A program made the position numbers and the translations under genes. A stretch of 62,718 nucleotides of DNA from Candidatus Methylacidiphilales bacterium (lineage in GTDB: Bacteria > Verrucomicrobiota > Verrucomicrobiia > Methylacidiphilales > JAAUTS01): assembly GCA_028713655.1 (NCBI GenBank), contig JAQTNW010000020.1, positions 1-62,718 on the forward strand, read 5' to 3'. The notes beneath the pieces were generated by a model that saw only the letters and a list, made by a program, of their open reading frames with translations, was not told the DNA's origin and did no database searches. Below, piece by piece: positions 26,468-34,723 of this stretch (position 1 is the stretch's first letter; each line of letters begins with the position of its first letter).

Positions 26468-26506
26468 TTAGTTTGACGTCTAACTAAGTTCGTGTTGAAT
26501 CCAATC
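26468..26506 (+). promoter_or_regulatory. MarR operator overlapping a leaderless promoter
   Basis: TTAGTTTGACGTCTAACTAA at 26468-26487 is a 20-bp palindrome with one mismatched pair, the size and shape of MarR-family operators. It contains a -35-like TTGACG (26473-26478); a 16-nt spacer leads to TTGAAT (26495-26500), which puts the start point on the ATG at 26507. MarR binding here would block RNA polymerase. Confidence 0.6.
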
Positions 26507-26956
26507 ATGTCCAAATCCATCGGCCCCGGACATGAGGTCTTGCTCGCCTTCCTGGCCGCATCCAATACGATGTCGCGCAAGAGCGACGCCTTTTTCAGCC
26601 GCTTCAAAATCACACCCGCGCAATTCAATGTCCTCAACCTCGCCATGACTCATGGAGGAACCATCGCTCAAAAAGAACTGGTGTCCGGACTTCTTGTCGG
26701 AAAGGCGTCCGTTTCCATCGTGCTGCGAAGAATGCTGCGCGATGGCCTGCTCACGCAAAAACCGGACCCCGCCGACTTGCGCAAATCCGTAATCACACTC
26801 ACTTCCAAGGGAAAAAAACAATGGAAACGAACAGCCCCGGAATACGGCAAAGCCGTTGAACGCATCTTCGGCGAATACAACGCCAAAGAACTGAAGGAAT
26901 TTCAAAAACTGCTAGTCAAACTGGACCAATCACTCGGGAAAACCATCAAGGAGTAA
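26507..26956 (+). CDS. MarR-family transcriptional regulator
   Basis: 149 aa from the ATG at 26507. Winged-helix pattern: ITPAQFNVLNLAMTHGGTIA, QKELVSGLLVGKASVSIVLR as the recognition helix, RMLRDGLLTQK and DPADLRKSVITLTSKGK as the wing. MarR dimers usually repress their own operon and release DNA on binding a small ligand or on oxidation; no cysteine is apparent here, so a ligand is more likely. The operator lies across its promoter. Its final codons overlap the AAGGAG Shine-Dalgarno (26948-26953) of the DUF2339 gene, so it heads that operon. Confidence 0.85.
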   Translation: MSKSIGPGHEVLLAFLAASNTMSRKSDAFFSRFKITPAQFNVLNLAMTHGGTIAQKELVSGLLVGKASVSIVLRRMLRDGLLTQKPDPADLRKSVITLTSKGKKQWKRTAPEYGKAVERIFGEYNAKELKEFQKLLVKLDQSLGKTIKE

Positions 26957-26960
26957 ACTT

Positions 26961-29930
26961 ATGCTAGGAATCGTGTTGTTTTTAACCATTGTCGCCGTCG
27001 TCGTTTTGTTTTCCATTCTCGGCAGCAGGATCGAGAACCTGAGATCGGATGTGGAAATGCTCAAGAATTCCCTCGAAAGGCTCAGGGAAAAATCCAGCGC
27101 TCACCTGGACTTTAAAAGTTCCGCGCAAAAAACTCCGGTCCCGGAGCCCGCAGGCCAAACATTCCCTGCGCCTGTTGCTCCGCCACTACCAACACCCCCA
27201 CCGCTGATTCAAAAGCCCGTCGTGAGTGAAACCGCCCCAATACCTCCCGTGATTCCACAGCCCGCATCAAGTGCTCCCATGCGCGTCGCACAGACCGGAA
27301 GCGCGCAAAAGCAAGAAAGAACCGCTCCATCCTTCGAATTCAATTGGGAACAATTCCTAGGAGTCAAAATGTTCGCGTGGTTCGGCGGGCTCATTTTGTT
27401 CATCAGCGTTTTGTTTGCGCTGAAGTACTCCTTTGACAACAACCTGATTCCGCCGGCGCTGAGAATGTCCATAGGGGCCTTGTTCGGAATCGGCCTGGTC
27501 ATTGCCGGAGCATGGCCCAAAAAACAGCAATTTGCCGTACTGTCGCAGACCTTGTGCGCCGTGGGAGTTGTTGTGTTGTATGCCGTCCTGTTTGCCTCAA
27601 CCAGCCTGTACCATTTATTGCCGCCTGCCGCAGCCTTTGTGCTGATGGTGGTTGTGACGGCCGCAGCGTTCTCGATTGCCGTGGCGTTGGACGGCCAGTT
27701 TGTGGCGATCCTGGGCCTGCTGGGAGGCTTCCTGACTCCGTTCCTGCTGGGAAGCGGGGAAGATCACGCCCTGGGGCTTTTCTCCTATATCTTCCTGCTG
27801 AATGCGGGACTGGGGCTGGTGGTGCTGCGAAAAAATTGGGGATACATGCAAGCCCTGGCGGTTTTGGGGACCGTGGTCATGGAAATTGCGTGGTGCATCC
27901 GTTTTTATTCAAACGAAAAAATCTGGACTTTGTTTGGAATCCTGACGGTCTTCCAGGTTGGATACACCGGCTTGCTTTTCGTCCAAAGGAGAAAAAACAA
28001 CCCGTTGAACTGGCATTTTGGAAGCGCTTGCGGGCATGCCGCCACATCCATTTTGTTCTTTTCCGTGCTCTTGCTCGCCGGAAACAATTCAGCCTACCCT
28101 CTGGCTGAATTAACCGGCCTGGCCGTTATCAGCGCAACTGCCCTGCTGGCCGTCTCGATCGTTGCGGAGCTTTACTGGATCCATTCCATTTTTGGAATGA
28201 TGATCTTCGGCGCGCTGTCGATCTGGATGTCCCTCTATTTCAAGGAACCGGCATTAAAGCTGGTTCTGGCCTTCGATTTGATTTTTGCGGTGTTGCATAG
28301 CGCAGGCCCTGCGTTTTTACAAAAACTGCGCGGGGCAAAAATTGCGCCCGGCTGGACGCAAATCTTTCCAATCATGGCGATGCTTTTGGTTCTCCTGCCA
28401 ATCTACATGCTGGACAACGTATCGCCCATCATCTGGGGCGCCATCATCGCCGTGAATCTCGTGGTGATGTTCTTCACCGTCATCATGGCGACCTACTGGG
28501 CCCTGGCCGTCATGATTGTGCTGACTCTAGTTGCCGTGGGGTCCTGGATTACCAGGGTGCCCGTCGGCGGCACGGATATCGACGCCATGCTGTGGATGGT
28601 CGGGGGGTTTGCGGTGGCTTTGTTTACGGGTAGCGTTTTTGTCCTCCTCCACTACCGGAGGTCGCTCACTCTTGCCGACGCAACAAAAAGAATTCCCCTG
28701 AACGTGGTGCAATTGCCCGCATTATCCGCTGCACTGCCCTATGTGCTGCTGATCATGGTCATGGACCACTTGCACCTGGCAAATCCATCGTTTGTGTTTG
28801 GACTGGCCTTGCTGCTTTCCGTCATGTTGCTGGGCACGGCTAGATGGGCGAAGACGTATTGGCTGGGCTGGGTTGCCCTCGGAGGAACGGCACTGACCCA
28901 GTGGGCCTGGCACGGCACGTCGAACCAGGGCATGCACGATGCCGCGCCCGCATGGAGCGTTCTATTTTTCGTTTTGTTCTTTGGATACGCGCTGGTTTTC
29001 AAAAAAGCGTTCACGGAACAATTGCATCCCTGGGCCATTGCGTGCATCGCAGGCCTGGCCCATTTCCTTCTCGCACATCGGAACATCCAGGAATTTCACC
29101 CGAATCACAGCATGGGACTTGTACCTCTGCTCTTTGCCTTGCCTTATATTGGAGCCACGGGATATTTGCTGCGAGGAATTCCCGAAAGCAGCCCGCGACG
29201 AAATGCCATCCTGGCTTGGTACGGGGGAACGGCGCTGTTTTTTATAACAATCATTTTCCCGATTCAATTCGGGAACGAATGGCTGACAATCGCGTGGGCG
29301 CTTGAAGGCGCGGCATTGATCTGGTTGCGGAATCGAATCCGCCATAACGGGTTGTGGATGGTCGGATGCGGGCTGCTCGCGGTTGCGTTTGCGCGTCTGG
29401 CGCTGAACCCGGCCATCCTGGAGTATCACGTCAGATCGTCCGTTCCCATTCTGAATTGGTATTTGTACACCTATGGGCTCGCGATTGCGGCGATGCTCGG
29501 CGGCTCCTGTTTGCTCAAAAGACAGGAGCTTGGAAAATGGGACGGTTGGAATTGGCAGGGACTGCTGACAGGCGCGGCCCTGGTCCTGCTCTTTCTTTTG
29601 ATGAACATTGAAATTGCCGATTATTTTGCGACAGGCTCCACGCTTACGTTTGATTTCTCGGATAATTTTGCCCGCGACATGGCCTATTCGATTGGCTGGG
29701 CGATTTTTGCCCTTGGATTGCTGGTGGCAGGTATTCGCCACCAGGCAAGGGCCGCGCGCTACGCGAGCATCGGCCTTTTTGGCATTACGGTATTAAAAAT
29801 ATTCTTCCATGACATTTCGCAGTTGAGCGCGCTGTATCGCATTGCGACTTTGGTGGTTGTGGCCGTGCTGCTGATCCTGTCGTCGTTCCTCTATCAAAAA
29901 TTTGTCGCCAAAAGTCCCGAATCAAAATAA
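26961..29930 (+). CDS. DUF2339 giant polytopic membrane protein
   Basis: 989 aa. An N-terminal membrane helix is followed by a short coiled coil (IENLRSDVEMLKNSLERLRE) and a Pro-rich linker (~residues 55-115). Then FEFNWEQFLGVKMFAWFGGL, characteristic of DUF2339, and more than twenty membrane segments to the C-terminus. A Shine-Dalgarno AAGGAG precedes the start by 7 nt. DUF2339 proteins are widespread in Gram-negative bacteria, usually beside DUF3999 as here, and have no established function. The size and topology suggest an envelope transporter, flippase or polymerase; that is inference. Confidence 0.85.
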   Translation: MLGIVLFLTIVAVVVLFSILGSRIENLRSDVEMLKNSLERLREKSSAHLDFKSSAQKTPVPEPAGQTFPAPVAPPLPTPPPLIQKPVVSETAPIPPVIPQPASSAPMRVAQTGSAQKQERTAPSFEFNWEQFLGVKMFAWFGGLILFISVLFALKYSFDNNLIPPALRMSIGALFGIGLVIAGAWPKKQQFAVLSQTLCAVGVVVLYAVLFASTSLYHLLPPAAAFVLMVVVTAAAFSIAVALDGQFVAILGLLGGFLTPFLLGSGEDHALGLFSYIFLLNAGLGLVVLRKNWGYMQALAVLGTVVMEIAWCIRFYSNEKIWTLFGILTVFQVGYTGLLFVQRRKNNPLNWHFGSACGHAATSILFFSVLLLAGNNSAYPLAELTGLAVISATALLAVSIVAELYWIHSIFGMMIFGALSIWMSLYFKEPALKLVLAFDLIFAVLHSAGPAFLQKLRGAKIAPGWTQIFPIMAMLLVLLPIYMLDNVSPIIWGAIIAVNLVVMFFTVIMATYWALAVMIVLTLVAVGSWITRVPVGGTDIDAMLWMVGGFAVALFTGSVFVLLHYRRSLTLADATKRIPLNVVQLPALSAALPYVLLIMVMDHLHLANPSFVFGLALLLSVMLLGTARWAKTYWLGWVALGGTALTQWAWHGTSNQGMHDAAPAWSVLFFVLFFGYALVFKKAFTEQLHPWAIACIAGLAHFLLAHRNIQEFHPNHSMGLVPLLFALPYIGATGYLLRGIPESSPRRNAILAWYGGTALFFITIIFPIQFGNEWLTIAWALEGAALIWLRNRIRHNGLWMVGCGLLAVAFARLALNPAILEYHVRSSVPILNWYLYTYGLAIAAMLGGSCLLKRQELGKWDGWNWQGLLTGAALVLLFLLMNIEIADYFATGSTLTFDFSDNFARDMAYSIGWAIFALGLLVAGIRHQARAARYASIGLFGITVLKIFFHDISQLSALYRIATLVVVAVLLILSSFLYQKFVAKSPESK

Positions 29931-29954
29931 CAGCAGAATTCGAACAGGAATCCC

Positions 29955-31910
29955 ATGAAACACATCTTAAAATGGAGCGCGGCGCTTTTCATGGCCGTCC
30001 AGATTTGCGTTGCCGGAGATTGGAAGGAAGCATGGCAATACGGGCAGGGAATTTCCGTGCCCAAGGCGGGGATTTACAAATTCGATCTCAGCCCGGATGT
30101 TCTCGGTAAAAGCCAGGCGGATTTGCGGGATTTGCGGTTCGTGTCCCCCGGTGGTGAGGAAGTGGGTTTTGCTATCGGTTCCGGTAACACGGAAACAAAG
30201 CCCGTTTCCGTCGAATCACTTTCAACCCAATGGCTCCATGGAGAAACCATTGTTCAAATTAAAACCAATACCCCGGCCCTGATTCGGGAAATCCAATTAT
30301 CCGTGGGTACGAATGATTTTCAAAGGTCGGCCAAAGTGGAGGCCTTCGACGGCAGGGAATGGGTGACCGTGCTGGAGCATGATCCAATCTACCGGCAAAG
30401 GGTTCCCTTTGAGGAAAAAACGAATTTTAAGTTCTCTGCGATCAAAGCTCGGGAATTTCGCGTCGCCATACCCGACGACAAAGGAAAGCCTATTATTGTG
30501 AATCGGGCCTATGTGGTGGAGGCCGAAAGAAATATTGGAGCGCAAACGATTTCCTACCCAATCGTCATCCGAGACCATGTGGAAACGGTTGGGAAAAGTT
30601 ATTATTCAATCCAATTTCCGGCGGCAAACCTGCCGATCTACAGCCTTGCTTTTGGCATCGAAAACCCGGTTTTTCAACGCTCCGTCAAATTATCAATTCC
30701 CAACATCGAAGGAGGTGTTGTGACGGAGCGCGAAATTGCCCAGGGCGCGCTTACCCGCAGCCTGGATGGAAAAAGCAGGGACGGAAAAGTTATCGTTCCG
30801 TTTTATGGGGTCCAAACAGACACAAAAGAATGCCGCCTCTATATTGAAAACGGGGACAATCCCCCGCTGAAAATCAATGAGATCGAAGCAAGGGTTCTGC
30901 CGCTGTCATGCGTCTTTTACGCCCTCAGCGGCGGGACTTATCAAGTCCTGACCGGCAATAAACAAGCGGAACAAAAACATTATGACGTCTCCGGTTTGAA
31001 AATTTCAAATGCCGTGCAAGTGGCCGCAACGACACCATTAAAACCGTACGGTAACTATAAAAACAACACTCTGATCCTGGGAAATGAAATTCTCGGCGGG
31101 ATATTGTCGCCCAATGACTGGCAAAAGAATTTTTCGATCCAGCAGCAGGCTGTCGGCGTGCAGGAACTTGAATTGCCTCCCGAGGCTCTGGCGTGCGCCG
31201 GCGAAAATCTAGGCGACGCCAGAATCATCAAAGGAAACAGGCAAATCCCCTATTGGGTGGAGCGCCTGCCTGTTGATCGTACCACGGACGCAGAAATCGT
31301 GGCGGACAAAAATAATTCCACAAGCAAGACAGGCAAATGGGAAGTGCGTTTGCCCCTGGCCAATCTGCCCGTAAAGGCAATTACCCTGGAAAGTCCAACG
31401 CAGCTCTTTGAAAGAACTCTTTCGGTTTATGAGGAAGACATGGGACATGGCAAAATTCTTTTGGGTTCCGCCTCATGGAAGCATGTGCCTCAAAAGGCTG
31501 ATGCTTCCTGCCTGATTCAACTGTACCGTCATCCCCAATCCAAAACCCTTTTTATTGAAACGGACAATGGCGACAACGCGCCGATTGAGATTTCAAAAGC
31601 TGAATATCAGCTTCCGATCATACGGTTGCTCTATTATAGATCGACAGACGAGCCGGTCCGTTTGCTTGCCGGGAATCCGAACGCAAGCACTCCCCAGTAC
31701 GACATTGCGAGTGTGCTGGATGAATTGAAAACCAGCCCCCGCTCCACTGCCAAAGTCGGGAACCCGGGAGGATCCCAGGCATTCTTCAATCTCAACTCAT
31801 GGGTCAGCGGTGAAAGCGGCATCCTCTACTGGATTATTCTTGCAGGCGTCGTGATTGGTTTATTCTTCGTCATGACCAAATTGCTGCCCGCTTCAAATGA
31901 CAAAAGCTAG
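29955..31910 (+). CDS. DUF3999 exported, membrane-anchored protein
   Basis: 651 aa with a signal peptide (MKHILKWSAALFMAVQICVA, cleavage near residue 20), starting the mature part with GDWKEAWQYGQGISVPKAGI. Beta-rich domains make up most of it, and one C-terminal membrane helix (GILYWIILAGVVIGLFFVM) anchors it. Most of the mass should be periplasmic. It matches DUF3999, the usual neighbour of DUF2339. CAGGAA before the start serves as Shine-Dalgarno, 24 bp after the previous stop. I take it as the periplasmic partner of the DUF2339 protein. Confidence 0.82.
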   Translation: MKHILKWSAALFMAVQICVAGDWKEAWQYGQGISVPKAGIYKFDLSPDVLGKSQADLRDLRFVSPGGEEVGFAIGSGNTETKPVSVESLSTQWLHGETIVQIKTNTPALIREIQLSVGTNDFQRSAKVEAFDGREWVTVLEHDPIYRQRVPFEEKTNFKFSAIKAREFRVAIPDDKGKPIIVNRAYVVEAERNIGAQTISYPIVIRDHVETVGKSYYSIQFPAANLPIYSLAFGIENPVFQRSVKLSIPNIEGGVVTEREIAQGALTRSLDGKSRDGKVIVPFYGVQTDTKECRLYIENGDNPPLKINEIEARVLPLSCVFYALSGGTYQVLTGNKQAEQKHYDVSGLKISNAVQVAATTPLKPYGNYKNNTLILGNEILGGILSPNDWQKNFSIQQQAVGVQELELPPEALACAGENLGDARIIKGNRQIPYWVERLPVDRTTDAEIVADKNNSTSKTGKWEVRLPLANLPVKAITLESPTQLFERTLSVYEEDMGHGKILLGSASWKHVPQKADASCLIQLYRHPQSKTLFIETDNGDNAPIEISKAEYQLPIIRLLYYRSTDEPVRLLAGNPNASTPQYDIASVLDELKTSPRSTAKVGNPGGSQAFFNLNSWVSGESGILYWIILAGVVIGLFFVMTKLLPASNDKS

Positions 31911-31939
31911 AAGCCGTCCAAGATTCAAGGAATAAACCC

Positions 31940-34450
31940 ATGCGCACCGTTATTGTCGGTATTAGTCTGTTAGTCTTGCTCCACATAAACCCGCTGCATG
32001 CGGAAGAGGCGGCGCCTGCTTTTGACGTGCCGAGCCTCGACAACATCACAATCGACGGCAAGACCGATGATTGGGGCAATCGCGGGTTTCGCGTCGAGGT
32101 CATGGGAAACGCCGACGGCACAGTCAAAGCGGCTGCCGATCTCGATGCCGCCTTCCGTCTCGGCTGGGATGAGCACGGATTACTCCTGTTGCTCAACGTC
32201 GTTGACGACGTGGCTGACGAGGCAAAAGAGCACAACGAGCTTTGGCAACGGGATTCGGTCGAAATTTTCTACTCGCCCCAGCGCGGCTCGCCCGATGTGG
32301 TTCAACTGGTGGTCAGCCCCGGAGTCGATCCGCAACGCCCCGAACTCCGGTCGATCCTGCAGGACGAACGCAAAACGGAAGCCCTGAAGAAAACGAAAGC
32401 TGAAGTCACCGCCGTGCGCAGCAGGACCGCGCATGGCTACACCTTGGAAGTCCTGCTGCCCTGGTCAAATTTCGGGATCAAACCCGAAGCCGGGCGTGAA
32501 CTGGCCTTCCAGATCTACGTCAACGACGCGGACGGCGGAAAAGGCCTTTTCTCGGCAGTTTGGTACCCCTTCGGTTCCGGCCATGACTCGATGAACATGC
32601 AGCGCCTGCGGCTTGCATACAAACCAAGCCCGCCGATCAAGGCCGTTGCTTCTGCCGAATACGAACGGTTTCGCCGGGTGCGCGTGCATGTGGCGGCAAC
32701 GGCGGACCTTCTTGGAAAAACGCTCACGCTGAAGGGGGATGGCCGCAAATTGGGCAACTTACCGCTCACTTCGGAAGGCGGACGCGCGGGCGCGCAATTC
32801 GTATTGCCGATGCCCCCGCAAGACAAGGGGTATGGACCGCTGGATCTCGTTGTCGATGGTCAATTGCTGAAAACCATCAAGCTGCCAGATCTTCAGGCGT
32901 CGCGCGCAAAAGCCTTCATGGAGCAGCATCTGGTCTTCCATCCAGGCGTGTTCTCGGGCGCGAATTTTCCAAAATGCGATTTTGAACACCCGTCGTATGT
33001 GGAGGATTTGATAGGATCCTATACCCTAACGACCACATTCTACGACGCCGATTACAATCAGGTCACGACGGCGGAAAAGCCGGGCCGCTACGGCGCCGTC
33101 GTCGAAATCAAGGCTGGGAACGGAAAGTCATTCCGGCGTTTGTTGACATTGTATCGGATGCCACAAGACCTTGATTGGTGGGCGCGGAAGGACAGCGCGG
33201 GGTCGATCGAATTTCCAAAGGAAACGGGGATCAACCCCATCGTGGCAAATGAACAAAAGCACTCGACCGGCAAATATCTGACAGGACTTTTGAAAGAAAG
33301 TTTTTCGCGGGACGCGGCAGCCCCAGCGGTGCTGGCGGAGCTTTACGATACGAAGCTTGGAACGAAGGATGCGGGCGTTTTTGATGATTTCCTCGCCCAT
33401 GACCGACAGTGGTGGGCCGGGATGAAACGCAAGCTCTCGGGCGCCGACAAGCTGTATTCGAACCTGTTCGTCTGCCCGCAAATCGTGAAGGAAAAGCCCT
33501 CGACGATTCTTCATGAAGGTTCGTTGAAAGAAGCAGGGATGAAGCCCGACGCGGCGAAGAACATTGACGCTCAGCTCAAGCAATGGTCGGCGGACAGCGG
33601 CGAACCGTTTGCCGTCTGCATTGTGCGGCACGGCGTGATTGTTTTGCACAAAGCCTACGGACAGCGCGACGGCAAGCCCATGACGGTGAATACAAAGAGT
33701 TGGATGGCCTCGATCACGAAGGCGATGTCCGGATCGGCCATGATGATGCTCGTCGATCAGGGCTTGGTAAATCTCGATGATCCCGTGTCAAAGTATCTGC
33801 CGGCATTCGCTGGAGCCGCTATTTCCACGCCGCTGACAATCCGTCATCTTTACACGCACACGGGCGGATTGCAGGGACATTGGGGTGACGATCTCAACGA
33901 TTTTGACGACGTGATCGCCGGTTATTATCCGTACCTGGAGATCGGCAAGCGGCTTGAATACGACGGCGCCGGTCCCGCGCTCGGCAGCAAGATCGTCGAG
34001 ATGGTCAGTGGAGAAGCATTGCCGCAGTTTTATAAACATCACCTGCTGGATCCACTTGGTTGCGCCAGCACCGAGGTCACCAACAGTTCCTACGATGCCC
34101 AAAGCACGCCGATGGACATCGCAAAATTCGGGCAGATGCTGCTGAACCACGGCAGCTATGGCGACAAACAGTTTATGAGTCCTGAAACATTCCAACAAAT
34201 GCTTCCCGTACGATTGAACAAACTGCTCGGGCCTGACACGACCGTCGAGTGGGGGATTGGCCTCGTCTGGTACAAGGACGAGTGCCTCGGCAAAGGAACC
34301 TTCGGCCACGGTGCGGCGTCAGGGGCAACCTTGCGAATGGATCCCGAGCACGATCTGGTCATCGTGATGACCCGGAACACGGCGGGCGAGAAATTTGCCA
34401 AGTATCATCCCAAGTTCCTCAGCACGATCCTCGACAACATTGCAAACTAA
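31940..34450 (+). CDS. Exported protein: CBM9/DOMON-like domain fused to class C beta-lactamase-like serine hydrolase
   Basis: 836 aa, with signal peptide to about residue 21 (LHAEEAAP). Residues ~25-230 form a carbohydrate-binding-9-like domain (ITIDGKTDDWGNRGF, LWQRDSVEIFYSP). Residues ~520-836 are a beta-lactamase/esterase (S12) domain with S-x-x-K in WMASITKAMSG, Y-x-x region YDGAGPALGSKIVEM, and GHGAASGATLRMDP as the KTG-equivalent loop. AAGGA precedes the start 29 bp after the DUF3999 gene, so it appears to be the last operon gene. Likely role: periplasmic esterase or peptidase on an envelope glycan or peptide. The substrate is unknown. Confidence 0.8.
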   Translation: MRTVIVGISLLVLLHINPLHAEEAAPAFDVPSLDNITIDGKTDDWGNRGFRVEVMGNADGTVKAAADLDAAFRLGWDEHGLLLLLNVVDDVADEAKEHNELWQRDSVEIFYSPQRGSPDVVQLVVSPGVDPQRPELRSILQDERKTEALKKTKAEVTAVRSRTAHGYTLEVLLPWSNFGIKPEAGRELAFQIYVNDADGGKGLFSAVWYPFGSGHDSMNMQRLRLAYKPSPPIKAVASAEYERFRRVRVHVAATADLLGKTLTLKGDGRKLGNLPLTSEGGRAGAQFVLPMPPQDKGYGPLDLVVDGQLLKTIKLPDLQASRAKAFMEQHLVFHPGVFSGANFPKCDFEHPSYVEDLIGSYTLTTTFYDADYNQVTTAEKPGRYGAVVEIKAGNGKSFRRLLTLYRMPQDLDWWARKDSAGSIEFPKETGINPIVANEQKHSTGKYLTGLLKESFSRDAAAPAVLAELYDTKLGTKDAGVFDDFLAHDRQWWAGMKRKLSGADKLYSNLFVCPQIVKEKPSTILHEGSLKEAGMKPDAAKNIDAQLKQWSADSGEPFAVCIVRHGVIVLHKAYGQRDGKPMTVNTKSWMASITKAMSGSAMMMLVDQGLVNLDDPVSKYLPAFAGAAISTPLTIRHLYTHTGGLQGHWGDDLNDFDDVIAGYYPYLEIGKRLEYDGAGPALGSKIVEMVSGEALPQFYKHHLLDPLGCASTEVTNSSYDAQSTPMDIAKFGQMLLNHGSYGDKQFMSPETFQQMLPVRLNKLLGPDTTVEWGIGLVWYKDECLGKGTFGHGAASGATLRMDPEHDLVIVMTRNTAGEKFAKYHPKFLSTILDNIAN

Positions 34451-34723
34451 CGGACAAGGATTTTGGCATCCTGGCTAAATTGCAGATGCGAAATACTCGG
34501 GTTTTATTTTCCGTTCAGGCCGAAAAGGCTGCCTGATGACCCGAAAACGCTTGTGCTTGTCTTCAGTGTCCTCTTTAGCCAGTCTTTCGCCATAGGATCC
34601 GCACTACCGGCTTGAAACCCCAGATCGACGTCTCCGTGGGCCAAAAGTGGTTTTCTATCAGTGATTATTTGTCGCCCGGCCTTCCGGCATGAACAACAAA
34701 CAACATCAACAAGGATCCCGCTC
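34451..34723. other. Intergenic region with possible protease-gene tail on minus strand
   Basis: On the minus strand 34504-34560 reads FGSSGSLFGLNGK-stop, close to the last residues of the sedolisin at 37011 (TGIGSPLGLNGK-stop). It may be a scrap of a duplicated protease gene; the match is only about a dozen residues. Nothing else recognised. Confidence 0.3.
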
